Positions 17,375-27,437 of a stretch of 64,000 nucleotides of DNA are shown here, in pieces. Position 1 is the stretch's first letter; each line of letters opens with the position of its first letter. The notes beneath the pieces were generated by a model. It saw nothing but the letters and a program-made list of their open reading frames with translations, ran no database searches and was not told the origin of the DNA. The position numbers were made by a program, and so were the translations under genes. Source of the stretch: Bin75 sp965223955. GTDB lineage: Bacteria; Nitrospirota; Nitrospiria; Nitrospirales; UBA8639. The stretch covers positions 372,001 to 436,000 of the forward strand of contig OZ245029.1 in assembly GCA_965223955.1 (NCBI GenBank), written 5' to 3'.

Positions 17375-19220
17375 GACCAAAACCCCGGCGACCGTCGATA
17401 TCCGTGACCGCATGAACATCGTCATCGTCGGCAGCGTGGATCACGGCAAGTCGACCTTGTTGGGGCGCTTGTACGCGGACACGGGCACCTTGCAGGAAGG
17501 CAAGATCGAAAAAATTCAGGCCATCTGCAAACAACAGGGCAAAGAGTTTGAATACGCCTTCCTGTTCGATGCCTTTTTGGAAGAACAGCAGCAGGGCGTG
17601 ACGATCGATACCGCTCGCACCTTTTTCCAATGGGCCGGACGTCAATACATCATCATCGACGCGCCCGGGCATAAGGAATTCCTGAAAAACATGGTCTCCG
17701 GTGCGGCGCGTGCCGAAGCCGCCTTACTGCTGATCGATGCGTTGGAAGGAGTCAGGGATCAATCCAAACGGCACGGACTGTTGCTCTCGATGTTGGGCGT
17801 GAAACAAGTCACCGTGGTCGTGAACAAAATGGACCTCGTGGACTACCGGCAGGACACGTTTACGCTCATTGAAAAAGAGTATCGCGCGTTCCTGTCTCAA
17901 CTCGACGTCACTCCCCAATTCGTGATCCCCGCCAGCGCCAAACGCGGTGACAACATCGCGACGCCCAGTCCTCACATGGCATGGCACACCGGCCCCACGG
18001 TTCTGGAATCGCTGGCGCAATTTTCATCGGAATCCGAACCGACCGAACAACCCCTGCGGTTTCCCCTTCAAGACGTCTACAAATTCGATGCACGCCGCAT
18101 CCTGGCGGGACGCCTCACGTCCGGACGCCTCAAAGTAGGCGACCAATTGATTTTTTCGCCGTCGAATAAAAGCGCGGTCGTGCAAACGCTCGAAGCGTTT
18201 AACGTCGAAGCACCGCCGACGCAAGCCCAGGCCGGGCAAGCCGTGGGGATTACCCTGGACGAACAGATTTTTGTCGAGCGCGGGGAGATCCTCAGTCACG
18301 AGTCTTCCCTGCCTCTCGTCTCCACGACCTTTCGCGCCAACCTGTTCTGGCTCGGACGCCGGCCCCTGGAAATGGAAAAATCCTATCTGGTTCGGTTAGC
18401 CACACACGAAGTCGAATGCCGCGTGGCGGCAATTCATCGCATCGTGGACGCCAATAACCTCTCGTTGGATCAGCAACAAACCAACGTGGTCGTGAAGCGA
18501 AACGAAGTGGCGGATGTCACCATCCAAGCCAAAGCCCCGCTCGCCTTTGACCTGTATACCGACTTTGAGACCACGGGGCGCTTTGTCCTGGTCGATGGCT
18601 ACGACGTGTCCGGGGGCGGCATCATCACCGAGATGGTTCCGGATCGTGAAGAGACCCTTCGGGTCGAGGCCCGGCAACGGGATTTTGCCTGGGTCCAGGG
18701 TGACGTCACCCTGGCGGATCGCGCCAAGCACTATGGCCACCGTGCGGCCCTGGTCCTCCTCATCGGTCCCGATACCACGGGAAAAACCTTCCTGGCCAAA
18801 AAAGTGGAATCCATGCTCGTGGCCGAAGGCCGGCACGTCTATATGCTGGACCCGGAAAACCTTCGCCGTGGGCTCGATGCGGATTTGCAGGAAGGGGATG
18901 GCCGGGAAATGATTCGTCGCTACGGCGAGGTGGCCCGGCTGTTCATCGATACGGGGGTCCTGCTGATTTCAACCACGAACTCGTTCAACCTGCCGGCGGA
19001 TCAGGTCGTCGAAGCGATCCGCACGTTGGTACATCCCGCCCCGGTACTCACGGTCTACATGAGTCAGGAGACGACACCCTCCCCCATCGAAGCCGATCTC
19101 TCCTTTACCGGTCCCGAAGACTTTACAAGCACGACCCATGACGTGCTCGCCGCGCTGAAACAAAAAGGCATCCTCGCCGAAACGATCGGGAACCAACCCG
19201 TTTTTCAATTCTCGATTTAA
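17361..19220 (+). CDS. cysNC: CysN-CysC fusion: ATP sulfurylase GTPase subunit with APS-kinase-like domain
   Basis: 619 residues from the ATG at 17361; the frame is open further upstream only because of overlap with cysD. GTPase motifs are clear: GSVDHGKSTLLGRL, DAPGHKEF and NKMDL, followed by the beta-barrel domains. From about residue 460 an APS-kinase-like domain follows. Its P-loop reads GPDTTGKT in place of the common GLSGSGKST, and the next motif LDPENLRRGLDADL keeps only part of the usual DGDNVRHGL. Because the pathway uses an APS reductase, kinase activity may be dispensable and this domain could be degenerate (inference). Confidence 0.9.
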   Translation: MATCKTKTPATVDIRDRMNIVIVGSVDHGKSTLLGRLYADTGTLQEGKIEKIQAICKQQGKEFEYAFLFDAFLEEQQQGVTIDTARTFFQWAGRQYIIIDAPGHKEFLKNMVSGAARAEAALLLIDALEGVRDQSKRHGLLLSMLGVKQVTVVVNKMDLVDYRQDTFTLIEKEYRAFLSQLDVTPQFVIPASAKRGDNIATPSPHMAWHTGPTVLESLAQFSSESEPTEQPLRFPLQDVYKFDARRILAGRLTSGRLKVGDQLIFSPSNKSAVVQTLEAFNVEAPPTQAQAGQAVGITLDEQIFVERGEILSHESSLPLVSTTFRANLFWLGRRPLEMEKSYLVRLATHEVECRVAAIHRIVDANNLSLDQQQTNVVVKRNEVADVTIQAKAPLAFDLYTDFETTGRFVLVDGYDVSGGGIITEMVPDREETLRVEARQRDFAWVQGDVTLADRAKHYGHRAALVLLIGPDTTGKTFLAKKVESMLVAEGRHVYMLDPENLRRGLDADLQEGDGREMIRRYGEVARLFIDTGVLLISTTNSFNLPADQVVEAIRTLVHPAPVLTVYMSQETTPSPIEADLSFTGPEDFTSTTHDVLAALKQKGILAETIGNQPVFQFSI

Positions 19221-19464
19221 CGCGTATCTCCTCTCCCTGTATCTCCTCTCCCTTGACGGGAGAGGAGATAGGTGAGGGTGGTGAATCCCGTAGGTCGGAT
19301 TAGCCGCAGGCGTAATCCGACAATCCACTTCTGAGCCCCCCCTGATAAGGGGGGCACGGGGGGTTTGTCTTGTTCGACACCCAACCCCCTCATTCCCCCT
19401 TATCAGGGGGACTGTTTAGAGCCCCGTAGGTCGGGTTAGCCGCAGGCGTAACCCGACATTCAGG
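19221..19464. repeat. Palindromic repeats after cysNC
   Basis: CTCTCCCTTGACGGGAGAGG at about 19245-19267, two GTAGGTCGG(A/G)TTAGCCGCAGGCGTAA(T/C)CCGAC palindromes (19290-19321 and 19425-19457, written here as a pattern), and an inverted pair CCCCCTGATAAGGGGG...CCCCCTTATCAGGGGG at 19336-19411. No gene. Confidence 0.7.
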
Positions 19465-19785
19465 CTAGCTGGGCGTAGCCAATTTCAACCCCACAATTCC
19501 TGCAATAATCAAAAAGATAAAAAACAACCGGGCAACATCGCGCGGCTCACTAAACAGAACAATGCCTACAATAGCCATACCCACGGCGCCAATACCGGTC
19601 CAGATGGCATAAGCCGTCCCAATCGGTATCGCTCGTGCAGCCAACGCCAGACACACCATACTCACGCTCATCGCCGCGACCGTCCCCACACTTGGCCACA
19701 ACCGCGTAAACCCATCCGAATATTTGAGCCCGGTCGCCCAGACAATCTCAAACCCACCAGCGACAAACAAATACACCCACGCCAT
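19465..19785 (-). CDS. SMR family exporter (SugE/Gdx-like)
   Basis: 106 residues from the ATG at 19785, preceded by AGGAGGAG; a longer open frame upstream lacks such a site. Four hydrophobic helices are visible. It carries the small multidrug resistance signature: an N-terminal MAWVYLFVAGGFEIVWATGL with the essential Glu, and PIGTAYAIWTGIGAVG. The sequence is closer to SugE/Gdx (guanidinium and quaternary ammonium export) than to EmrE. It would sit in the inner membrane as a dual-topology dimer. I looked for a guanidine riboswitch upstream and could not support one. Confidence 0.88.
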   Translation of the reverse strand: MAWVYLFVAGGFEIVWATGLKYSDGFTRLWPSVGTVAAMSVSMVCLALAARAIPIGTAYAIWTGIGAVGMAIVGIVLFSEPRDVARLFFIFLIIAGIVGLKLATPS

Positions 19786-20555
19786 ACACTCCTCCTTTTC
19801 GTGAAAGGAACTCCCGAAGGCCCTTCTTGTAGCACGACCCGGCTTTGCATGACCACTACCCATTCCTGCCACTGGTCATTCTGAGCGAAGCGAAGAATCT
19901 GCTTTTCTCCTGCTGTCATCCTCGACGCTTGTCCCCGACCTGCTCGGGGATCCTGGCGATATACGAGGTTCCAGTATCTTTTGCCTTTGTAGCCGCGCCA
20001 TCTCATGGCGCTTTCTTCTCAGCGAAGCAGTCAGGTTACGCTTTCCTAACCTGACGTACGAGGCTATTTCTCCTCTCCCTTGATGGGAGAGGATTAAGGT
20101 GAGGGTGGGAAACAGGTAAGTGGCAAACCGATTGAAGTAGGGACCAACAATCGTTGGTCCCTACCGGACATGTTCAACGAATGACCGAACACAAACAAAG
20201 ATGACAAAAAGCAGCAAAACAGCGCTAAAAAGTATCTAAAATATATCTAAATATATTCTAAATAGATCTAAAAGTGGTCTAAATGTATCCTTCTTTTCAC
20301 CATCCGTAGCGGGACGTTTCTGTCAGCCCGGTCTCTGTTCACTTATTCGTTGCCGGAGCGCGGGACTAACCGCACTATCATGGTCATTCCAAGTGAAGCG
20401 CGGAATACCAGGTTGGGGAGGACAAACGGGGGATCCCTTTGTCTTCGCACAGAGTGAATGCCTGTTTAATGCCCGTTTGCCGGTTGTTAAGTGGTGCTTT
20501 GACTTTCATCCAGACATAAATTGGGGGGTATTTGCAATGCAGGCTTTTCTATTTT
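19786..20555. repeat. Long gene-free stretch with palindromes and an 11-mer AT-rich array
   Basis: Contains the TGCTCGGGGATCCTGG-type repeat (about 19915-19965), a CTCTCCCTTGATGGGAGAGG palindrome (20073-20092), a perfect 12-bp inverted repeat around AATC (20137-20164), a GTTCAACGAATG-type repeat (20171-20206), and an AT-rich tandem array of about 11 bases per unit with TCTAAA in each (about 20225-20275). No gene supported. Confidence 0.7.
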
Positions 20556-23500
20556 CTATATTCTCTGCACAGCTTCATCTAGCCGTTCTCGAACGTTCGC
20601 GGTCATTCGTGAGAGGCTGTAACGCGTCAATACCTCACGACGAATCGAATCCTCGTCGTCTGTGTTACTTTCGGAGCGGATCTGTCGATAGGCTTGGGCC
20701 AATTCGTCAAGCGGAATCTCGCTAAAGTCCCGGTCACCGCGATCTCGAAGAACAATCTCTGGACGACCTGCCAGGCGGATTGTCGCACCAGTATAACCGG
20801 AGTCATCGCTCCGTTTGGCGACGGCTACGATATCCCGACGTTCGAGATCTCTGAGTGCCTTATTCAGAATCTTTCTGACTTGACGACCGGCTCTCTGTAA
20901 GTTGCTCGCACGAATGTATGCACGATAGAGGCGCTCAGTGATGACCGGTCCTTCCGCTTCAATAATGCCTTTCAGTACCTCCGAAAGTTCCGCAGTCGTT
21001 ATGACTCTCGGATCCGGTGAGTTGCCACGCCAAATAGGATATGGAAGCCATCCGTTATCGTCGAAAGAAAAGTGAGTTTGTATAGTGTGGGACACTTTAT
21101 CGCCATCGGTCGTCGCACCTTTGATGATCTGTTCAATGACGACCTCGACAGGATGAACATTTGCCTGACGGACCGTGACCGTTTCGCCACGATTTCTTCC
21201 AAGCACTGCCCGGGCCAATGGTTTGGCGTCATTGATCACGCCTTTGTCCGGGTCGTCGGCTCCGTTGACGATGACGACCTTTCGCACTTCTGACCCGTCC
21301 ATATTGCGACGATATAAGATTGTGTCGCCGACCTCGACAAAGTCGAGGTCGAGAGGCAGATCACCTTCGTCCGCGCTCTGAGCCGTATTTGCGACCTGTT
21401 CGTCCGATGGTGCCTCAACATCCTGCATGCGCTCGTCCATGCCGACGACAGCCCCCGCCATGTCCAAGTCTTCGGGTTCATTTTTTTTATCGACATTTGC
21501 CAACCGCGCACGCAGATAGTCGAGCAGTTTTCGCATCTCCTTGTCGGCGTCGCTGAACCAATCGGTCGACCAAATGCGATAAATATCCCACCCGAGGCCG
21601 CGCAGAACGATCTCGCGCAACCGGTCTCGGTCTCGGACTGATTTGGCGGAATGGTAAGTTGCGCCATCGCATTCGATGCCCAGCAGAAAACCGTGGGGGT
21701 AGTCGGCGTGTTTGACGCCAAGGTCTATGCGGTAGCTGGCAACACCAACCTGCGGCGTGACCTCGTATCCTGCTGCCTCCAGCTTTTCTTTGACGTGCTG
21801 CTCAAAGGGGCTCTCAGTCAGGGGACCCGCAGAAACGCCGGCCTCGACGCGGCCGGTCGCCGCGTATTCCAAATAGTCCCGCAAGATTTCTACGCCGCGG
21901 CTTTGCCCTGGACGGCGCTGAATATCGTTCGCGCGCATCGAAGAAAAGACGTCGATACGCCAACGGGCTCGTGTAAACAGCACGTTCAGACGTCTTTCGC
22001 CGCCCTGCTGCGTTATCGGACCAAATGTCTGCGATACGGGGCCACCCACGGTGCGAGGGCCGTAAACGGCAGAAATAAAGATAACGTCTCGTTCATCGCC
22101 TTGGACGCTTTCCAGATTCTTTACGGCAAACGGTTCGAGTGTGTTTTCCCAGCGGCGGATGTAGTCGGAGAGCGATTTGTGTTCAGACGCCGCTCTGTCC
22201 AGCATTTCATCTAGAAGGTCACGTTGTGGCAGGTTCATGGTAACTATAGCGAGGCTGCGCTCCCAGTTGTCGCGGTCTGTTGCGAAACGAAGCACAGCCT
22301 TGGCAATGTTGTCCGCCTCGAGGTCATTGGTTCTGTCTTCTCTATAAACTCCGTTCTCTACATATCGAAAATTGACCCCGCCTTCGGCTTTTTCTTCATC
22401 GGGACCGGGGAACACAATCATCTGATTATCGTAGAATTTCGCATTTGAGAACTGGATCAACTTGCTATGGCGGGAACGATAATGCCAACGCAGATAGCGA
22501 TGTGGACGCCATGCAGACATCGCAAGATCGAGAATCGATTCGGAGGCTGCCGCGAGCCCGTCGTCATCGTCGTAAGCCCCTGTGGTCCGACCACCGTGAA
22601 AGAAGGTCGTCGGCGGAAGCTGTTGAGGATCGCCGACGATAACAGCGTTTTTAGCACGGGCGACAGCACCTAGGGCGTCCGCCGGGAGCATCTGCGAGGC
22701 CTCATCAATCACGACGAGATCGAACAGTTTAGCTTCCTTGGGCAGAAGCTCGGCGACAGTCGTCGGCGACATCATGAAACACGGTTTAAGCTGGCGCAGA
22801 GCCTTGCCCGAGCGTATCATCAGTTCACGGGGCGATACGCTAGCACGCCTTAAGCCAAGTTGATGGTTGATGAGTGCCCTTTCTGTAAGCACTTTAGGCG
22901 GTCCCACCGATATGCCGCGCTCGACCGATCGGCGATGAAGTTCGTGGGAAATACGAGAGCATTCAAGTTTCTGAAGTTTCTCTTCGATGTCTCGGAAGGA
23001 TTTCTTATGGTCACGAAGTTGTTCGCCGGTGACTTTTTGAAGAATGGGGTGATTTCGAAAAACAATCGACGCTAGGGAACGGTACAGAGTCAGTTCAAAT
23101 ACGTCGGACAACTGCCCGATGTCGATCTTGTTTTGCTCAAAGGCTTCCAGTACAAGCTTGGCTATACTGTGAAAAATCTCTTCCCGAATGCGTCGATAGC
23201 GACACCATGCGAGAATTGTGTTCCCGCCCTTCCAGCATTCTTCAGATCGCTGTTTCAAAGCTGCTAGCGAAGCAGCTTTTCGTTTGACGCCATCGAAGAA
23301 AGCGATTTCATCGATTTTCAGCGGGACGGCCCAATCCTGCCATGCGCGTTTTTCGTCATCAGCCGCTTTTCGTATATTTTCGATCCAATCTCCAGGTGTC
23401 TCGGCGTTCGCCTTGATAGCTGCACGCCAAGTAGCCGCACCCAACGTATTTTCTTCGATAGCATGACACAAGTTGACAAGGGCAGCTATCGATTCATCGT

Positions 23501-26500
23501 CCTCGAGTCTGTCCTCGTCCAATCGGGGAACTGGAAGGACCCCAGCGGCCTCGTGATCCTGACAGTAACGATCAATCAGGTCTGCAATCTCGTTCAATGC
23601 GCTTAGCGGCAGATCTTTCTGCAAGCCAGTTCGCTCAAACCGGACAGCGAGATCATCGATTTGCCCAGCGCGTCCGGACAACACATCAGAATCAACGCTA
23701 GGCGCACCATCGGCCGTGACATAGCCTCCGCTAAAGAAATCTTCGAGACCGGTCGTTACATTGACGATTTCCTCAAGAATGTCCATGTCACGGCGGAAAA
23801 TTGTATCCCGGACCTGTGCACGGCCAGCCCCGATACCCGGGAAATCCGCTGCTACTGTTTCGGCCCAGCCAGCTACCTCCAAGGCTTCCCGAAAATCGGT
23901 TTCCAAGCCCTGCCAGAGTGTACCAAACAGAGCCTTCCCTTCCGCATTCTCCTGCAGAGCCACGACTTCATCCTCGTGAGCGGCTAAATGCATGAAATCA
24001 GCGGCCATTACTTTGGCGTCTGCCTTGACGCGTTCTCGTTCGATGCTTCTATACAGCCTAACGGCGTTGCGTGTTGCTGCTGACAACCAAGTTGGCATGC
24101 GCGACGTTTCAAGCCTGCGACTAGCCTCTCGAAGTTCAGCGGCAGGCGGAAGGGCCTTCATGTTGAACTTTTTCTCAAGTGCTGCGTGATTACGGCGGAC
24201 TTCCTCGACTAAGGCATGCAGGTTCTTTAAACGCACGTGGACCCGCTTTTCGACCCAATCGTCCCTTCTTGCTAGCAAAATCGTACGAGGTGTTTGCTTT
24301 ATGACTTGCGCAGCTTGTCCGATCGTTTGCACCATTCCGGGTATAGGCTCGTCAATGTCGAACAGATGGCACAGAGTCTTAAGAGCCTTGTGCCCGCGAA
24401 CGATAGTGTCGGCCCTGAGGTGTTCCGTTTTAGCGACGCCGGCGAGTTCACTCGCCATGAGTTGTGCGCAATCCAGCACAGATGCATCAGCCACAATCGC
24501 CCGAATATCGTCAGCGAGCGGCAAACAGGCAAGATCGAGGTGGAAGCTTTCGCTAATAGTTCGGGCATGCTGCGAAGCTCTTATCGCGGCGTTATTGGCG
24601 GCAATCACTACGCGCCGAATATTCTCGGAAGCCAACACCTCAAGATCGTACTTGTTGCTTAACTTTGGGTTGTCCGCCAGAAGCGCCATTGCGCGTTCGA
24701 CTTGTGCGATACCGTCAAGGGTCATCGGATCAATAATGTCCGAAAAGCACGCCGCCCTTGCTGCAACATCGCCTATTGCGGCCCGCCAAGTGTCCAGACG
24801 ATGAAGGGTGGGGTCGACTTCGCTTGGACCAAGTTCGTGCCCACTAATCCCGCGCCATGGCCGAGCGCCAGGGTCGCCCAGCGCCTTATGGGCTGATGTT
24901 AGATCGCGGATCCGCCTCTTTGTCTCTTGCAGACCATTTGCCGTCTGCGCAAGAACAGCCGATTCCGGCAGCCTGACCGTTGCGACAGAAGACGGCAAAG
25001 TCCTACCCTTTTCTCGTAGACGAATCTCTTCCCATAGGACTTCATGAACCGTGAGTCGAAGTGCGCCCAGACGATCTCCCATAACCGACGCATACAGCTT
25101 GAGAGCATCTCGTTGGACTTCCCATTCCGTCTTGAGATTCTCGTATGTTGGCAGGTCAAAATCTGGAGGCGTGGAATCAACGCGCTGACGCAATGCCTCA
25201 CGAACGGCCTCTCCGCGAATTCCGCGCGAATGCAAAACGAAGCAATATTGATCAAGTCCCGTTTCACATAGGCGCTTATGGACGACGTCAAGTGCAGTCA
25301 GTTTCTCCGCTACGAACAGCACCGTCTTTCCCGCATCCAACGCTGCGGCGATAAGATTGGTGATCGTTTGCGATTTTCCGGTGCCGGGTGGCCCATAAAT
25401 GGTCAGGTTGCCATCTTGCAGAGCATCTACGATGGCGCTGTGCTGAGATGAATCGGCATCGCAGATCAACGTTGGCAAACTCATCGCGGCTTTGTCTCCG
25501 TCGATATCGTGGTCATCCGCATAGGGAACGTCGACGACACCAGTCTCGGACAGCAACTGGCGGACCCCATGGTGCCGCGCCAATGCGGCGGTATCTGCCC
25601 ACATGTTTTGGTCGAGATCAGCATAGATAGCCAGCTTGGCATCCGAGAAGATTTGGATTGTCACGAAACGGCGAATGCGCCAACGCCGATCGTAACTAAG
25701 AATGTGCTCCATCTTCGCAAGATAGCTCTCCGGGGTATCGTCGGAATCCAGATCGGGAAGTTGCAGATCGAATCTTCGCCTCAAGTCTTCAGCCATGGCC
25801 GCGTTTCTTATGGGCTCCGCACCGGTTGCGCGAAGCTCGTAGGTCCGGCGGTTATTGCGGGACACCCGTGCGAGTTCTACCGGTACGAGGATCAGTGGCG
25901 CTAAGAGAGGGATGTTGGCTACGCTGTCCTCGTACCATTCGAGAAATCCAAACGCGGCAAACAGTGTGTTCACACCACGATCGCGGAGATCCGACTGGGC
26001 ACGCTCGCGGAGCAGCCTGAGCCGTGTCGTCAAGTCTTCCTCATGAAGCAACGACTGAAGAGCATCATCGTGGTGCCTCTCGATATGTGTTCCCCCTCCC
26101 GACAACGGCAAATCGAAAGATGGTTCGATACCATGACGGCGCGCCAAGTCCTCGGGCGACAGACCTTGCTCGGGCTCCCATTTGCCTCTTCCCAATAAGA
26201 GCCGAACATGATCGCGTGCCTCGCGTTCAAGTCTGTCGCCGAGCGCGCTGGCTTGATTTGATAGTTCGAGTTGCTTGCTGGCCTGTTGGTAAATCAGGCT
26301 GTGAGCCTTGTAGTCCGCAAACGTCTTCCCGAACTCTTCATCGTCTTCGTCATCGGGAGCGTCTCGTGGCTTTGGGAGGGGAACTATTTGGAACGCATCG
26401 CCCTGGTCAAGATGCGCAAACACAGCGTCAGGCAGTTCATCAACAACACGTATCTGAGAACGAACGTTTGGGCCGTGTGGACAAGACAGCAGAGGATTGC

Positions 26501-26606
26501 GTAGCGTCAGCCCAATAAGCTGGCGGCGAAATTCAGTAATCTGTTTGTCGATATGCTTATCAATTTCGAGCGAGTCCATTGGTGTATCAGTCGCTGACAT
26601 AGCCAT
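20556..26606 (-). CDS. Giant DUF4011-type helicase with Vsr/MTES_1575-like nuclease (Hhe-like defence protein)
   Basis: 2016 residues. The N-terminal 350 residues resemble DUF4011. Superfamily 1 helicase motifs follow: Walker A GPPGTGKSQTITNLI near residue 405, VVIDEASQMLPADALG and VGDPQQLPPT near 1297-1325, and VQGDERDVIFISAVYG near 1500. A PD-(D/E)XK/Vsr-like nuclease follows near 1645 (GIECDGATYHSAKSVRDRDR, then GLGWDIYRIWSTDW). The C-terminus is DUF3320-like. Single proteins of this layout (helicase plus Vsr nuclease) have been reported as phage defence genes (Hhe); the assignment is from memory of the architecture. It stands alone, flanked by long gene-free repeats. Confidence 0.82.
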   Translation of the reverse strand: MAMSATDTPMDSLEIDKHIDKQITEFRRQLIGLTLRNPLLSCPHGPNVRSQIRVVDELPDAVFAHLDQGDAFQIVPLPKPRDAPDDEDDEEFGKTFADYKAHSLIYQQASKQLELSNQASALGDRLEREARDHVRLLLGRGKWEPEQGLSPEDLARRHGIEPSFDLPLSGGGTHIERHHDDALQSLLHEEDLTTRLRLLRERAQSDLRDRGVNTLFAAFGFLEWYEDSVANIPLLAPLILVPVELARVSRNNRRTYELRATGAEPIRNAAMAEDLRRRFDLQLPDLDSDDTPESYLAKMEHILSYDRRWRIRRFVTIQIFSDAKLAIYADLDQNMWADTAALARHHGVRQLLSETGVVDVPYADDHDIDGDKAAMSLPTLICDADSSQHSAIVDALQDGNLTIYGPPGTGKSQTITNLIAAALDAGKTVLFVAEKLTALDVVHKRLCETGLDQYCFVLHSRGIRGEAVREALRQRVDSTPPDFDLPTYENLKTEWEVQRDALKLYASVMGDRLGALRLTVHEVLWEEIRLREKGRTLPSSVATVRLPESAVLAQTANGLQETKRRIRDLTSAHKALGDPGARPWRGISGHELGPSEVDPTLHRLDTWRAAIGDVAARAACFSDIIDPMTLDGIAQVERAMALLADNPKLSNKYDLEVLASENIRRVVIAANNAAIRASQHARTISESFHLDLACLPLADDIRAIVADASVLDCAQLMASELAGVAKTEHLRADTIVRGHKALKTLCHLFDIDEPIPGMVQTIGQAAQVIKQTPRTILLARRDDWVEKRVHVRLKNLHALVEEVRRNHAALEKKFNMKALPPAAELREASRRLETSRMPTWLSAATRNAVRLYRSIERERVKADAKVMAADFMHLAAHEDEVVALQENAEGKALFGTLWQGLETDFREALEVAGWAETVAADFPGIGAGRAQVRDTIFRRDMDILEEIVNVTTGLEDFFSGGYVTADGAPSVDSDVLSGRAGQIDDLAVRFERTGLQKDLPLSALNEIADLIDRYCQDHEAAGVLPVPRLDEDRLEDDESIAALVNLCHAIEENTLGAATWRAAIKANAETPGDWIENIRKAADDEKRAWQDWAVPLKIDEIAFFDGVKRKAASLAALKQRSEECWKGGNTILAWCRYRRIREEIFHSIAKLVLEAFEQNKIDIGQLSDVFELTLYRSLASIVFRNHPILQKVTGEQLRDHKKSFRDIEEKLQKLECSRISHELHRRSVERGISVGPPKVLTERALINHQLGLRRASVSPRELMIRSGKALRQLKPCFMMSPTTVAELLPKEAKLFDLVVIDEASQMLPADALGAVARAKNAVIVGDPQQLPPTTFFHGGRTTGAYDDDDGLAAASESILDLAMSAWRPHRYLRWHYRSRHSKLIQFSNAKFYDNQMIVFPGPDEEKAEGGVNFRYVENGVYREDRTNDLEADNIAKAVLRFATDRDNWERSLAIVTMNLPQRDLLDEMLDRAASEHKSLSDYIRRWENTLEPFAVKNLESVQGDERDVIFISAVYGPRTVGGPVSQTFGPITQQGGERRLNVLFTRARWRIDVFSSMRANDIQRRPGQSRGVEILRDYLEYAATGRVEAGVSAGPLTESPFEQHVKEKLEAAGYEVTPQVGVASYRIDLGVKHADYPHGFLLGIECDGATYHSAKSVRDRDRLREIVLRGLGWDIYRIWSTDWFSDADKEMRKLLDYLRARLANVDKKNEPEDLDMAGAVVGMDERMQDVEAPSDEQVANTAQSADEGDLPLDLDFVEVGDTILYRRNMDGSEVRKVVIVNGADDPDKGVINDAKPLARAVLGRNRGETVTVRQANVHPVEVVIEQIIKGATTDGDKVSHTIQTHFSFDDNGWLPYPIWRGNSPDPRVITTAELSEVLKGIIEAEGPVITERLYRAYIRASNLQRAGRQVRKILNKALRDLERRDIVAVAKRSDDSGYTGATIRLAGRPEIVLRDRGDRDFSEIPLDELAQAYRQIRSESNTDDEDSIRREVLTRYSLSRMTANVRERLDEAVQRI

Positions 26607-27045
26607 GCTTCTTCGTATCCACCTTATCCATCAGGATGTCGGTATTTTGCTCGGAAAATTTCGGAAGTCAATACTGCGAGCCGTCTTACGTGCATGCACG
26701 GGTCCACTGGATTCTGGTCCACCGCTTACCGCCCCGCAGGGACCGGCTGAGGGCAGAAACTTTTTCGTCTTCGGCCCGGTTTTCGAAAGAGTCGGCACCG
26801 CGTGAGCACTACATGTCCAATCCTACTGGAGGCCGGTGATCTCTGAAGACCGCGCACCGGGTCGTGCCGCACCTGCTCTTCGGCCACGCTCTGTCCACTC
26901 TCGTCGTCCCTTGTCATCGCTTCGCCTTCCTCCTATATATCAGGATGGCTTTTCTGCTTTTTCATCACGTTCTTCACCTAGTAATCGAAGCAAGGTTGGG
27001 CTATAGTAAGGAACACACATAAGAGATATGTCAACTCTACACAAA
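26607..27045. other. Gene-free stretch between the helicase and tmRNA
   Basis: 439 bases with no convincing reading frame on either strand. The bases before 27046 must hold the tmRNA promoter, but I could not assign clear -35 and -10 boxes. No attachment-site duplication of the tmRNA 3' end was seen. Confidence 0.5.
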
Positions 27046-27397
27046 GGGGGTGAATGGCTTCGACGGGGATCAGGAGGTCAACGGTGCGTGTCGAGCTCTC
27101 GGAGTCTCGTTAAACCTTCGGGAAACTAATAATTGCCAACCAAGACTTGGCTCTCGCAGCTTAATTGACTGCGACGTCTCCCCATTCTCTGTCTGCGGGC
27201 ATGGATGAGGCGCTACTTCAGCAGGCTGGTCCAATGTTGGTGCTCAGCAACGGCGGATGAGACTTTTCTGGGCTAGCGAACGCTCTAAGCCGGTCAGTGG
27301 GCGTGGGCGGTTGCGAATTCTAAAACATTGGCTACACACGTAGGACCGTTGTGCTGAATATCTTCGGACGCGGGTTCAAACCCCGCCACCTCCACCA
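27046..27397 (+). ncRNA. ssrA: Transfer-messenger RNA
   Basis: The 5' end GGGGGTGAATGGCTTCGACG and the 3' end GGTTCAAACCCCGCCACCTC plus CACCA are diagnostic. The acceptor stem pairs GGGGGTG with CACCTCC, and the CCA is encoded. The tag frame at 27135-27164 is GCC AAC CAA GAC TTG GCT CTC GCA GCT TAA, giving ANQDLALAA after the tRNA-borne alanine. It rescues stalled ribosomes and marks the product for proteases such as ClpXP, which is encoded in this window. Confidence 0.96.
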
Positions 27398-27400
27398 ATA

Positions 27401-27437
27401 AAGGCCTCTGGACTATTTGATCCAGAGGCCTTTTTTA
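27401..27437 (+). terminator. Rho-independent terminator of ssrA
   Basis: AAGGCCTCTGGA and TCCAGAGGCCTT form a perfect 12-bp stem around CTATTTGA, followed by a run of T. Confidence 0.93.

Noticed and set aside
19786..19870. Guanidine riboswitch upstream of the SMR gene
   Set aside because: The expected conserved elements of the known guanidine classes could not be found.
20220..20280. Possible CRISPR-like array
   Set aside because: Units are only about 11 bases, with no spacers and no cas genes.
26607..27400. Integrated element using the tmRNA 3' end as attachment site
   Set aside because: No integrase and no second copy of the tmRNA 3' end were seen in the window.
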